Positions 20,292 to 29,466 of a DNA stretch of 37,653 nucleotides are shown here, in pieces (positions within the stretch are counted from its first letter, which is position 1; the number at the start of each line of letters is the position of its first letter). The stretch is taken from contig BFEA01000217.1 in the NCBI GenBank assembly GCA_003427395.1, positions 1,892 through 39,544 on the forward strand, given 5' to 3'. The notes beneath the pieces are model-generated. The model was given only the letters and a program-made list of their open reading frames with translations, was not told where the DNA came from and searched no databases. A program made the position numbers and the translations under genes. The DNA is from Chara braunii. Lineage: Eukaryota; Streptophyta; Charophyceae; Charales; Characeae.

Positions 20292-21299
20292 AACGAGCAC
20301 GTTCAGAAAAGTCATCCGAAAATTCCATGAAAATGAAACTAAGAACCTACTAAAGAATCCAATTGGCTAAGAATAGGATCTCGAAAATTAAGATACCGGG
20401 ACCAATACCCGGCTTGACTCAGAGAATTTTGAAGCTACATCAGACCCTTTTTCCGAGAAGCTTCAGAATTTCGACAAAATTCAGAAAACGACTCAGGGAC
20501 CCACCATCAGTACTCTTTACCTCACTCCAGCAAGACTTACTGCAGCAGAGCCACCATCTCCACTGCTGCTATGCCCTATTTCTGTCCTACCAGCTAGCCC
20601 CTTCACTAGTACGACGCGTGATATCTTTCTCTCACTCACCTCAAACCATCTGAGAAGATTACAGTAATTTGGGAGGCATGGGAATAGACTGCAGAAGTCC
20701 TACAAATGCCCCAAAACCCGCGAAATCCCTAACAAAACCTTCCAAGGTTTTTCAACACTGTCTTGCTCCCTGCCGAGCTCTTCCAGGCCTCATACCCCCT
20801 CATCCTGCTGGGTTACAGGGCAACACAACTCACCCCAGCTCCGGCCAGCGTCGTCCCAGCAGCAACCCTTGGTTGTCCCGTGGAATGCCCCCCCAAAGCA
20901 CCCCCAGATCTCTCTACCAGGCCTATTGATGCGCGCCGTAGACTCACTGATGGAACGAGCCAACGGCCTCCCACCACTGCCGCCATCATCATCGTCCTCG
21001 GAGCTGGACAGTCCATCATCGCTGTGAGCACCTCCCCCTGTGCCAGGGGTCGTTCGTTCCCGTGTGATCAGATCTGGCTCTTACCCTCGTTCGTGCCATC
21101 TGTGCTGGATATCTGCTCAGGCATCAGGCACTGCAGCCGAGCCGGTCTTCGGCGCCGTCCCGCAGGCAGTGGCAAAGATCGGGGATCAGGGATGTACTCC
21201 AGGTCACCCTGACCTGTAGGAGCACACAATAGAAACCTTGCCCATGTGCCGAATAGAGGCTTGATGGAAGGTGGCACGGAGGATACAGGTACACGTATG

Positions 21300-22200
21300 A
21301 AATCCTCCCTCTATACCATAATGTCCGGGGCGGTCATGCGGCTGTCCATGCTGCCCTTGGGCAGACCAGCCGGGATGCAATCGTCCATCTCCTGCATCGA
21401 GTTGTCCCTCACGTACCATGGCAACACATGAGATTGCCAGCAATCGCAACAAGCTTCGCCATCTTCCGCCAGTCCACATGATTGCGTGTCTTCATGTGGA
21501 CACGCGCATGGATCATCCAGTTCCTCTCCGCTGTGCCTCTCCGCAGGAGAGGCACAGGTCCACGTGTACAACACACGTTGGGCAGTAATCTGGAGTTGGG
21601 GAAAGCTTGAGACCCTGCCAAACTCCGACCAGCGCTCGATGCATCTCATCACCCCATCCTCGCCGACACACTTCCTGTCTGTCTCATCCTGAACACGTGG
21701 TCCAACCCAGACTGCGGTGCCTTCCCTCTATGGAAGGAGCGCATCTGGTCTATGACTGTCTGGAACTCGGGGGGGGGGTCATTCGCGGACATGTGTCGCA
21801 TGTGCCAGCCCAGCGGGGGCCGTGCCGAATGAAACCACACCAAATTCCACCCGCGTGGATTGCACTTGTATGCTGCTGTGTGTGCAGGCTTGAATCTCCG
21901 CTCGATGGTGTGACTCATGACAAGTCTGCCTCTGTCAAGACGGCGAAGAAGTCTCAACACAGGCGTCATCACCACAATCACCCTATTTATCTCGTCCCAC
22001 CACGGCCCAAAGCGAACATGTCTCTTCACCCATTGGGCCTGCAACCGCAGGCTCCTAGCCCAAGGGATAGAACCCCAGTGATCCCTGATCATGATCCCCT
22101 CTAAGGACTCTCTGCATCGATGCAGTGGCTGGCATGATATGAACTGAAGCGAAGCGCGTTTGGCAACGATATACAAAGGCCGCAGGCCCGCAGGCCTCTT
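21300..22200 (-). pseudogene. hAT transposase remnant, C-terminal part
   Basis: The reverse-strand frame contains WVKRHVRFGPWWDEI, then PVLRLLRRLDRGRLVMSHTI, the helical core that precedes the dimerisation domain in plant hAT (DUF659-type) transposases. It ends with QRVLYTWTCASPAE. A +1 shift then continues as RNWMIHARVHMKTRNHVDWR and KMAKLVAIAGNLM, matching the hATC pattern C-S-x-S-x-x-E-R-x-W-S-x-x-x-x-I-H-x-K-x-R-N. Further frame changes follow, with QEMDDCIPAGLPKGSMDSR in another frame. The copy is non-functional. Together with 24200-25034 and 25795-26309 it forms one broken element in the same orientation. Confidence 0.7.
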
Positions 22201-22279
22201 GGCCGTGCGGAAGCAACGGTATACAAAAGCCGCAGGCCTCTTGGTCGTGCGGAAGCAGTGAAAAGTTGCTCCAAGGTCG

Positions 22280-22323
22280 GGGTTTAACCAATGGCTGGCT
22301 ATTCCTAGTGATCCCCTTTCACG
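22280..22323 (-). repeat. Coding-like motif Q, copy 1
   Basis: The reverse-strand translation RERGSLGIASHWLNPD resembles RERGSLGRTNPWLTPN at 25423-25468. Several of the differences fall at third codon positions, so the motif probably comes from a protein-coding ancestor, perhaps of the hAT element itself. Confidence 0.5.
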
Positions 22324-22490
22324 ACGAGCTTGAGTCTTCGCAGTGAGTTCTTCACTACGAGTATCTTCAACGGTGTTGAACAAGGGGCTCAAGGGAGAAA
22401 GAGTCTCGGCTGTATCTTTCTTCGGTATAGTTTTTCGTGCGCTTTGCGCCTAACCGAAGATACCTTATTTATTTTGTGCCCTCCATTTCA

Positions 22491-22944
22491 CGGCATGTCG
22501 GCTCTTCGCCACCTAGGGTGGTAGTGTGTTCCAAGCGTTGGGTTGTCCGCCCATGAAAGCGGTACGTGAGATGGGTTCATAGTGTTGTGAGATAGTCTGG
22601 TCCATATCTGGTGTGGGCATGAGAGCATTGAGAGGACCCTTCCCTAGTACGAAAGGATCGAGAAGGACGTACCGCTCATGTACCAGTTATCGTGCCAGCG
22701 ATAAACGTTGGGTAGTCAAGTGCGGAGTAGATAACTGTTGAAAGCATCTAAGTAGGCAGTCCACCTTAAGGTGAATGTTCTTGCTTATTCAAACATGTCC
22801 TTCCATTATCCCATAGGGGATAAATAGGGCATGTGCAAGGTCACGGCAAGACGAGCCGTTTTTCACAATAGATGCCACACATAAGTGCAGTAACGCATGT
22901 AGCTGAGGTTTCCTACGATTCCTAACAGACCAAGAGATTTGAAC
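22491..22944 (+). rRNA. Plastid-like LSU rRNA 3' end (23S domains V-VI plus 4.5S-like)
   Basis: The conserved LSU landmarks appear in order: ATGTCGGCTC, then AAAGCGGTACGTGAG, CCCTAGTACGAAAGGATCGA, AAGTGCGGAGTAGATAACTG, CTGAAAGCATCTAAGTAGG-like, then GGTCACGGCAAGACGAGCCG and AACAGACCAAGAGATTTGAA. The last block corresponds to plastid 4.5S rRNA of land plants, which favours plastid over mitochondrial origin. The left edge falls near E. coli position 2500, a known group I intron site, so 22324-22490 could be intron. It lies inside a hAT remnant, so it is an organelle-to-nucleus transfer (or a chimeric assembly). Confidence 0.85.
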
Positions 22945-23152
22945 ATTTTCCTACCTAATCAAATTGAATATGAATCTTTAATCCAGACCGTTCAGACTTT
23001 ACCATTTTCTCCCATCTAGCAAATATTTTTTGATACCCCATCCATTTCATATAAAGTTTGACCTAGTTTCACTACAGCAACCCAATACTCAAGAGATCCG
23101 GAACCCATCCTCGTTTCAGAGGATCTCATTAAGGCCCTTGTGCAAGGCCTCT

Positions 23153-23183
23153 ATCCCAGTGGTGGTAAGAGAACCACTGGGAT
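23153..23183 (+). other. Perfect 11-bp stem-loop beyond the rRNA segment
   Basis: ATCCCAGTGGT and ACCACTGGGAT are separated by a 9-nt loop. CCTC and GAGG extend the stem after a mismatch. It resembles 3'-processing stem-loops of organellar transcripts and may mark how far the organelle insert extends. Confidence 0.6.
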
Positions 23184-23203
23184 CGAGGCTTTGTTGACGG
23201 ACC

Positions 23204-23322
23204 GCTCCATCTATTGGTGGGGAGCATCACCTGCTGGAAACCGGGTCCAGCGTCCCACTTAAGAAAACCATGAGATGAGTTGCGGAAGAACACAGGTGTT
23301 GGAAACCGGGTCTAGCGTCCCA
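23204..23322 (+). repeat. Motif M, further two copies
   Basis: GCTCCATCTATTGGTGGGGA to AGCGTCCCA (23204-23257) is nearly identical to 20179-20232. A second partial copy, GGAAACCGGGTCTAGCGTCC, lies at 23296-23322. The paired arrangement is the same as at 20.2 kb. Confidence 0.85.
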
Positions 23323-23699
23323 TCACTGTAACTAGTTTATCAAGGAATATTTTGATCCATATTTTGCCTCCCCGACGAGTGTATCTTGTCATAGAACACC
23401 TTCCTGCTTCAATTTGTCTATGTAATCCAAGATGATTTTAAAGCAACTTTGAAAGGAATCCCTACAAAAGGGACTTCAACCCCTTTCATTCTTTCTCTAT
23501 GATGTTTACGAAATTTAGTTTAACGAGGGGGTAATCGCTAATAAAAAATTGTTTGATAGTAGGGGACTAAGGCCGAAGGGCTGCCGCCTAGTGGCACCTA
23601 TGGTCACCTCTTCAATCTCTTTGTGTGGCATATGAAAAAGACTTGACAATCAATGTCATAGTTCAAACTTTATCCTCCACAAAGAAGTCAAAACCGGTT

Positions 23700-23785
23700 C
23701 ACTGTGAGGTGTGAAGCTTACTCGTACTAAGTCAAAATCGGTGCACTGTGAGGTGTGAAGCTTACTCGTACTCACTATAATTCCA
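23700..23785. repeat. Duplicated GGTGTGAAGCTTACTCGTAC segment
   Basis: TCACTGTGAGGTGTGAAG and CTTACTCGTACT recur within about 50 bp, with an AAGTCAAAA-CGGT lead-in each time. Confidence 0.85.
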
Positions 23786-23838
23786 ACTATCGGGGATAAT
23801 GGGGATGAATACGAAAATCGTCAGGGTCACCAGCCCGC

Positions 23839-23872
23839 ACGTACGGAGGTCCCCGGGCCGACCTCCGTACGT
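23839..23872. other. 34-bp perfect GC-rich palindrome
   Basis: ACGTACGGAGGTC (23839-23851) and GACCTCCGTACGT (23860-23872) flank an 8-nt CCCGGGCC. No mismatches. Directly downstream is a CGTTCGGGGT direct repeat. Confidence 0.95.
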
Positions 23873-23917
23873 ACAGGCGTTCGGGGTCCCGTTCGGGGTT
23901 CGAACTTAAAGTCGTTC

Positions 23918-24213
23918 GGCCCCCGCCAAAAATTATTTCAGGGCCTAAAGATAAGTTTTTCTTTTTGAATGTTTTTTTGTAAGTTCTCTATGATGTGAGG
24001 TACATGCCTATAAATTTTGAAGTCATTTTGCCAAGCTCTATGATGTGAGGTACATGCTTATAAATTTTGAAGTCGTTTTGCCAAGCCAAACAAAAATTAA
24101 AAATCACTAAAGATGGCGGTGTCAAAACGTGGTTGTTCACTCACTATTTTGTTTTTTTTTTATTTTATCCTTTTTGTTTTCACTTTATTGCGGGGCCTGA
24201 ACAATTTTGGCGC
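23918..24213. mobile_element. Possible small TIR element inside the hAT remnant
   Basis: CGCCAAAAATTATTTCAGGG at the left and the inverse of CCTGAACAATTTTGGCG at the right (24195-24212) form imperfect terminal repeats of about 20 bp. The interior holds a 50-bp tandem duplication (23986 and 24036, CTCTATGATGTGAGGTACAT). Its right end meets hAT coding sequence directly. Confidence 0.4.
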
Positions 24214-25034
24214 TCCTACGTAAGCGGACGCTTAATCGGTGCACATAGGGATCATCTTCTCTGGCATCAAGTTTGCTGCTCCGAAGCTAAAAACTTTGTT
24301 GCTCCTACGTAAGCGGACGCTTAATCGATGCAAATAGGGATCACCTTCTCTGGCATCAACTTATGGACCACATCCTTCCATCTGTCAAGCACGGCTTCTG
24401 TTGTCTCGCTCGATCCCTCCCTGTTGCGGTCCCTCAAAGGAGTGGCCCGTCATCCCCCGCCGTCAAGAAGTTGACGATCAGTCTAGAATCTATCGTCTTC
24501 TTCTCGTCGCAGAGGACAATGACCCCACTGTGCTCCATCTAATCGATGATGGTATTGAGGATCCCTGCGATCATGTTCGCCTGAGTCAAGATCATGGGAC
24601 AACCAATCTCACGATGTGTAGGGAAGTACGAATGCATACCTGTCGACCGATTGTTAAAGTGGTTTTTGACCTTTCTCCACTGCTCCATCCGAAACACGTT
24701 GAAAGCAACGGTCGATGTATACACCCAACGACATCAATAGTCCTCAAACTTCATCTTCCATTGGGAGTTGTATGTGTTGTCCATGGTCGTCTTGCGCATG
24801 ATCCCAGAGGGTCGTATGGTCTTTGGAAGTGGGGTCGTCGGTGGGAGTCGCCCTGCCACCCTCTGCCTTGCACCACGCACACCAACAGACAACAACCCCA
24901 ATGTCATAGTAGTCTGAGCAGGTGGTGGGCGAAGGCCCTTTGCCACATCTCGCATTAGCTTGTCGCCAGTGGCAACAGGGTGTGTATTCGTCATCGTCGT
25001 CCATGGCCTTGCCCTCGCTCGGTCCTATCGCCAT
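24200..25034 (-). pseudogene. hAT transposase remnant, DUF659-type central part
   Basis: The reverse-strand frame reads NTYNSQWKMKFEDY, stop (TGA at 24734-24736), WVYTSTVAFNVFRMEQW, then YFPTHREIGCPMILTQANMI. This is the ARWFYxxGIPFNxxR...PTYxxLR region of plant DUF659 hAT proteins. After a shift it reads GVIVLCDEKKTIDSRLIVNF, LTAGDDGPLL, stop, and in another frame EAVLDRWKDVVHKLMPEKVI followed by PICID, stop, ASAYVGATKFLAS. The ICxDxAS triplet corresponds to the second catalytic Asp region (V-T-D-N-A). Part of this last block is tandemly duplicated (89-bp period, 24212 and 24301). At least two stops and two frameshifts are present. Confidence 0.8.
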
Positions 25035-25422
25035 CGACCGTCGAGCTGTTGGGATCCTCAGAGACTTTACGCATAGTTTGAATTACGACATTGTTCAAAA
25101 CATGTTTAAAACAATACCTTACCTTATCCCAAGAGGCTCGACTCTTGCGAGAGCCGACGAAGGCCTCTAGCGAGCATCTGGAGGCTCGCCGCAGAGTTGG
25201 AAATAGAAGAGCAATAGCTCCCACATAAACAACTAAAAACATCATAGCAAAAAAATAATGACCTAATAACACAAGTCAACCTGAAGTACTACAAAATACT
25301 CAAATGAGAAATAAAACGGAAAAATTGGGTTTCTAACACGTATAATCATAACGCCAGAAACTAAAGTGATGCTTGAACTTCACAATCACGGACCCATTCA
25401 ATTGCGTCGTAGACATGGTTGG

Positions 25423-25468
25423 GGGTTAACCAAGGGTTGGTCCTTCCCAGTGACCCCCTTTCACGACA
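25423..25468 (-). repeat. Coding-like motif Q, copy 2
   Basis: RERGSLGRTNPWLTPN on the reverse strand, partner of 22280-22323. It lies between the hAT central part and the mitochondrial insert. Confidence 0.5.
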
Positions 25469-25654
25469 GGCGGTGGTCCCCATCTTGAGTTCGTCATTTT
25501 TGGTGTCTCCAACCATGCGGTTGGATAAATAAAATAAGTTGTGTCCATCTCGTTGCGGACTACTGCAGCGTCTCCTTCACTATCGCGCCTGAGAGAACAA
25601 ACAATGCAAAGGAGCAATTCATAAGGAGCAATTCATTTGGTAGTGTCGTTGTCG

Positions 25655-25727
25655 CCCATGAAATAAAGAAAGCAATCATTAAGGCGAATAAAGCAATAGC
25701 TTCAGTTAAAGCAAAGCCTAAAATGGG
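25655..25727 (-). pseudogene. atp9: Mitochondrial atp9 3' exon fragment
   Basis: The reverse strand from 25727 encodes PILGFALTEAIALFALM followed by IAFFIS, then diverges. LGFALTEAIALFALM is the second transmembrane helix of mitochondrial ATP synthase subunit c, including the proton-carrying Glu of LTEAIALF. Plastid AtpH has a different sequence there, so the source is mitochondrial. About 24 residues remain and the usual Met start and first helix are absent. It is a NUMT fragment within the hAT remnant. Confidence 0.88.
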
Positions 25728-25792
25728 TAGGGGTTAGAGGTGAGTCTTTGCCCTCCGAACCGTACGACTTCGGAGGGAATCATGCCTCCTGT
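25728..25792 (-). other. Possible 3' end of a group II intron (domains V-VI)
   Basis: Directly upstream of the atp9 exon (reverse strand) are GTCGTACGGTTCGGAGGGC, then CTCACCTCTAACCCCTACCC. A CGTACGGTTC 3' strand of domain V followed by a pyrimidine-rich, branch-A-containing tail ending in CTAACCCCTAC is typical of mitochondrial group II introns. The 5' strand of domain V (GAGGCATGATT) is imperfect. Confidence 0.45.
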
Positions 25793-25794
25793 CG

Positions 25795-26309
25795 TAGTCC
25801 TTCCCCTTCTCCGCCTCTAGTTGACCGCGGACGACCCCTCTGCCCCGTCATGGCCTCCCTTGCAACCACCACTGACACCCACCGCGGCCTCATACTCCTC
25901 CTCTGCCGCCGCCGCCTCTTTCATCCACCTGGCTTCCACCTGCGATCTGGAATTTGATGCTCATGTAGGTAAGCATCTATCCTCTCCTGTGCCTTTTGCG
26001 AGACTGAGCAATCCAAGGCCATGTATATCTCCACTATTGCCCTGATCGGTGTCACCGGACAGCCTTTGCTTGCACGAAGTGCTGAATGATGTGGTTCTGG
26101 GTGCCCTGCCACACCTTCTGACAAAAGCTATAGTGCAACAACCGTCCACCATGTGACTTATCTGTGAGAACCTGGCCATCGCGAACATACTTCTAGACCA
26201 CGCACTTCTTCTCCCATACCGCCTTCTCCTTCTCCCCAACCCAAACGAAGTCTGGCAACGTGTAGTACTTGAACGCCCCCGGCATCGTGGACACCCGGTT
26301 CGTCATCAT
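25795..26309 (-). pseudogene. hAT transposase remnant, N-terminal BED finger
   Basis: From a Met at 26309 the reverse strand reads FKYYTLPDFVWVGEKEKAVW, then an in-frame TAG (26193-26195), KYVRDGQVLTDKSHGG, and LHYSFCQKVWQGTQNHIIQH. The C-x-x-x-W-x-G...H-I-x-x-H-F spacing is a BED zinc finger, with the first Cys apparently changed to Tyr or Ser. A frameshift near 26065 moves to CPVTPIRAIVEIYMALDC and ERIDAYLHEHQIPDRR, a linker I associate with this hAT group. An acidic/alanine stretch then runs into the mitochondrial insert. The sequence upstream of 26309 is G/C-rich and unassigned. Confidence 0.65.
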
Positions 26310-26519
26310 CGTGTGCAGGCGAAAAAAGAAAAGGGCACCCCCCTTACCCCCCCTTTCAGGGAAATGCAGGCCCTTCCCCCTGCTGAACTCTCGTCCCCAC
26401 CCCTGCCTCCGACCCAAAGATCCCCAGCTCAAGACCCAAAGCTTCCCCGCCCCTGACCCGACCGCAAACCACACAGGAACAGGGCACAACAGTCGTAGGA
26501 CGTTGTCGGGGCAGAAACC

Positions 26520-27160
26520 CTAACAAGGGTATCTGCCAGTGTTTTTAAATGGCGGATGATGTCCGACTTAGTAAAGGGATATCCAGGCTTCATAACTTGA
26601 TGAGATGGGTTATCTGCTGAAAAATTTTCATACTCGACCTATGACTGAGAGACAAACTTTTTGAATTTAAGACCTGACGCTTGCGATATCTAGAAGTGGC
26701 GGCACGAACCGACGGCGTGTTCGGTGTCTCCCCTTGTTTGGTAAGGCCGCATGGATGTACAATGGTGGATATATATATATATATATATAGATAGATAGAT
26801 AGATTATATCTGTTCTACCTAGAATAAGAATGCGCGGCTGCTAAGTCATGCGATTCAGAGTTTGGGAGACCAACAAGAACCACCGCGCGAGGATGCGCGG
26901 CTACTGTAAGGGCGAAGCCGTGCAAGGCGAGGTCCTGTCCGGGTCGGGATAGCTACTGTTGGTAAAACTCAGACGCCAACATGGGCCTGGTCCCGGACCT
27001 TGGACAAGGCAGTCTGGCCTGGACATAAACTCAGACCTCCGAGCTTTTGACCACGAGGCTGGAGGGGACCTGTTGCGCAGAACTCTTCATAACGAAAAGT
27101 TGCTCCTACCTCTACCATGGTAGGAGCTAACCCAGTAGGTACCGGTACTTAACTGTCATT
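26520..27160. other. Unassigned sequence with a TA/GATA microsatellite
   Basis: (TA)n(GATA)n lies at 26772-26806, and ATGCGCGGCT is duplicated near 26831 and 26893. No gene is recognised. Confidence 0.6.
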
Positions 27161-27164
27161 TCAC

Positions 27165-27245
27165 TGATATGAGGATCGAACCTGGCCAGCCGCACTACCG
27201 GATAGCTCCTTTTGGAGCAGCCCACTATGCTAGAACAGTTGGGCA
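27165..27245 (-). repeat. tRNA-derived SINE head with A and B boxes
   Basis: On the reverse strand, the A box TAGCATAGTGG (27222-27232) fits TRGCNNAGTGG. The B box GGTTCGATCC (27173-27182) fits GGTTCGANNCC, and the two lie 39 nt apart. The acceptor stem is not convincing, so this is a Pol III SINE promoter rather than a tRNA gene. The 3' body on this strand would lie toward lower coordinates. Confidence 0.6.
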
Positions 27246-27300
27246 CGACCGATTTCGGTCATGCGATCTTCGAGATCGCGCGGCTGAAATGAGTCGCGCC

Positions 27301-27347
27301 AAGATCAGCATGGCGTCTGCGCAAGGATGAAACGCATAAATCGAGAT
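27301..27347 (+). pseudogene. U6 snRNA fragment, 3' part (locus D)
   Basis: AAGATCAGCATGGCGTCTGC then GCAAGGATGAAACGCATAAA and TCGAGA match U6 from the core to near the 3' end with about four mismatches. It runs directly into TTCGAACTCGGG, which read on the reverse strand forms a T-arm-like CGAGTTCGAATCTCG. The result is a U6/tRNA-like chimera. No tail or target duplication was identified. Confidence 0.8.
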
Positions 27348-27419
27348 TCGAACTCGGGTCTGCAATTCAGTAGCTCAGTAGGGATACGCCCCTGAGGGTG
27401 GTGACAGCCCCTTAGGGAA

Positions 27420-28240
27420 GGCAAGATGTGCCCCGCGAAACCCTATCCTGTCGTAGGGGACCGTGGGATGTACAACTGGCGCACCCGATTAGAGCCGCGA
27501 AGGAGCGATGCAACCGTGTCCGTCTCGGCGGTTCGTGAGATTATTTTTGCGTCGTTCCCAAGTTGGCTCTTGATTTTGTTTCACTCGTGCGTAACATGGT
27601 CGGGCGGGTTCCCGCACTTTGCGAAGAGGCGGGAGCTGACGCGCCCGACAACGTGTTGCGCATGTGTAAATGAGCATATTGCACATGTAGTATGTGGGTG
27701 CAGTGCGCACCAAAAGATCCTGCCCGACCCCTCGCCGTCGCTTCCCTCCCTCCCTCCCTTTGTCTGTCTCGTTATGAATGAGACAAAGCATCATGTCCTC
27801 CACGGACGGGCATTTTTTTCTCATTGGAAATGAGCTACTCGCCCAGTTTTTTTGGCCCTTCAGACCCATTGAGACAACACTCACAGCGTGCGGATGGAAA
27901 GACTCCAAAGAGGCCCGAAGGGCCACGAACACACCATTCTAGAAAGAAATAAAAAAACTACACATTTTCTCTGAATTTAAAAGCCAAAAAAAGATAAAAA
28001 TGGAGGGGGTCCGCGCACCATGCAAACACCCCATAAAAAAAAAAAATAATAATCAGCCCATTTGGAGGAAAAAAACAAAAGAAAAGGGAAACGGAGTGGA
28101 AACAGGTGTGAGGGGGTGAGGGAGCGGGGGTGGAGGGGGTGGAGGGGGTGGAGGGGTTGAGGGGGGGCAGGGGAGGCGAGGTTGGGCTTCCGCTGCTGCG
28201 GACGCAGCAGGTGCTGCAGCAGGTGCACCATCTGATGGAC
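27420..28240. other. Unassigned sequence
   Basis: Frames in both directions at 27426-27932 lack recognisable domains. GGGGGTGGA repeats lie near 28130-28160. Nothing could be assigned. Confidence 0.5.
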
Positions 28241-28249
28241 ATGCAGATG

Positions 28250-28405
28250 CAGCAGCTCCTGCTACTCCTCCTCCTCCTCTTCCTCGCCATTCCCCTCCCA
28301 CGATTCATTAGCCTTGCCCACCGTCGTGACTACGTGCTGCAACTCCACTGCGACAATCCCCCAAACCCTCTCGCCTCAGCATTGCAGTTCCCCCGTCTAT
28401 GCTTT
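28250..28405 (+). repeat. Left arm of about 150-bp direct duplication
   Basis: CTCCTCCTCCTCTTCCTC, GCCATTCCCCTCC, ACGTGCTGCAACTCC and CTCTCGCCTCAGCATTGCAG have counterparts in the same order at 28735-28870. The two copies flank the AATC/GATT palindrome. Confidence 0.85.
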
Positions 28406-28420
28406 CTTAGTTTTTTTTTT

Positions 28421-28476
28421 CCAATCGATCAATCAATCAGCCAATCAATCAATCGATCAATCAATCGAATCAATCG

Positions 28477-28517
<41 letters not shown>

Positions 28518-28557
28518 ATTTACAGATCGATTTGGTATCTGCAATCGATCGATTGAT

Positions 28558-28598
<41 letters not shown>

Positions 28599-28674
28599 CG
28601 ATTGATTGACTGATTGAATGATTGATTGATTCGTTGATTGATCAATTGTTTGATTGACTGATTGATTGATTGAA
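28421..28674. repeat. Palindromic (AATC)n/(GATT)n array
   Basis: The left half (to about 28517) is AATC repeats and the right half (from about 28545) is GATT repeats, with the centre near GATTTACAGATCGATTTGGT. The halves are reverse complements, so the array can fold into a hairpin of roughly 100 bp per arm. Frames encoding NQSI runs are artefacts. Confidence 0.97.
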
Positions 28675-28734
28675 AAAACAAAAAAACAAAAAAACAACAT
28701 GGTCGGGACATTGCAGGAGCTATGCCATCCCTGC

Positions 28735-28885
28735 TCCACGTCCTCCTCTTCCTCCTCCTCTTCCTTTTCATTCCCCTCCGGCAATTCGCTATTGTTGCCC
28801 ACCTCCGCAGCCACGTGCTGCAACTCCGCCGCGGCAAACCCCCAAACCTTCTCGCCTCAGCATCGCAGTTCCTCTGTCAAAAAGA
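28735..28885 (+). repeat. Right arm of the direct duplication
   Basis: Diverged copy of 28250-28405, including CACGTGCTGCAACTCC and CTTCTCGCCTCAGCATCG. Both arms can encode a hydrophobic LLLFL-rich start followed by HVLQLRRGKPPNLLA-like residues. The CT-rich composition alone could explain this. Confidence 0.8.
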
Positions 28886-28895
28886 AGGCGGCCGG

Positions 28896-29135
28896 GACAT
28901 GGAGGAAGAAGAAGAAGAGGACGAGGAGGAGGAGTAGGAAGAAGAACAGGAGGAGGAGGACGAGGAGGAAGAAGACATGGCAAAGGAGAGGAATAACAAG
29001 GAGGGGGAGGAGGGCGAGGAGGACAAGCAGGGAGGGGAAAGAGGAGGGCGACAATAAGAAGAAGGAAGAGGAAAAGGAGGAGGAGGAGGAGGAGGAGGAG
29101 GAGGAGGAGGAGGAAGAACAGGAGGAGGAGGACGA
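28896..29135. repeat. GGA/GAA purine-rich tract
   Basis: Long imperfect (GAG)n/(GGA)n tract giving Glu/Arg-rich frames on one strand and Ser/Pro/Leu-rich frames on the other. It is low complexity, not a gene. Confidence 0.95.
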
Positions 29136-29243
29136 GGTGTGTGGACCCTGGTCCGGTAGGCCTCAACCTCCCTGACACACCTTGGACCCCAAAGTGACGA
29201 AATGTTGTCACCCCACATTTTTTTCCCTCGGCGGACAAGTGGT

Positions 29244-29318
29244 CCTGGGCGGACGTCCCCCGGAGTTGTCCAACCGGACGACTCGGACAACCTCAAGTGT
29301 CCCGGACGTCCGCCCAGG
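29244..29318. other. Hairpin with 15-bp perfect outer arms
   Basis: CCTGGGCGGACGTCC (29244-29258) and GGACGTCCGCCCAGG (29304-29318) are exact inverse complements. Inside, GGAGTTGTCC and GGACAACCTC extend the pairing. The 75-bp unit resembles a small foldback element. Confidence 0.9.
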
Positions 29319-29375
29319 TAAGGGGGGTGCCCTACAGAGTCAGTACAACCCCCCCCTAAATTCCTTGGGCGGTCA

Positions 29376-29415
29376 CGTACGTAAGAGTACAACACGAGTT
29401 TAGTACTCGCGTTGT
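29376..29415. other. 17-bp stem hairpin
   Basis: AAGAGTACAACACGAGT and ACTCGCGTTGTACTCTT pair with one mismatch around a short TTAGT-like loop. Confidence 0.9.
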
Positions 29416-29466
29416 ACTCTTTGTATGCATGTACTTTTTTTTTTTTTTTTTTTTTTTTAACGTGAT

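Noticed and set aside
22491-22944. Nuclear 28S rRNA or bacterial contamination
   Set aside because: The domain VI and 4.5S-like sequence is plastid in style, and both sides continue as hAT remnants rather than an rRNA operon.
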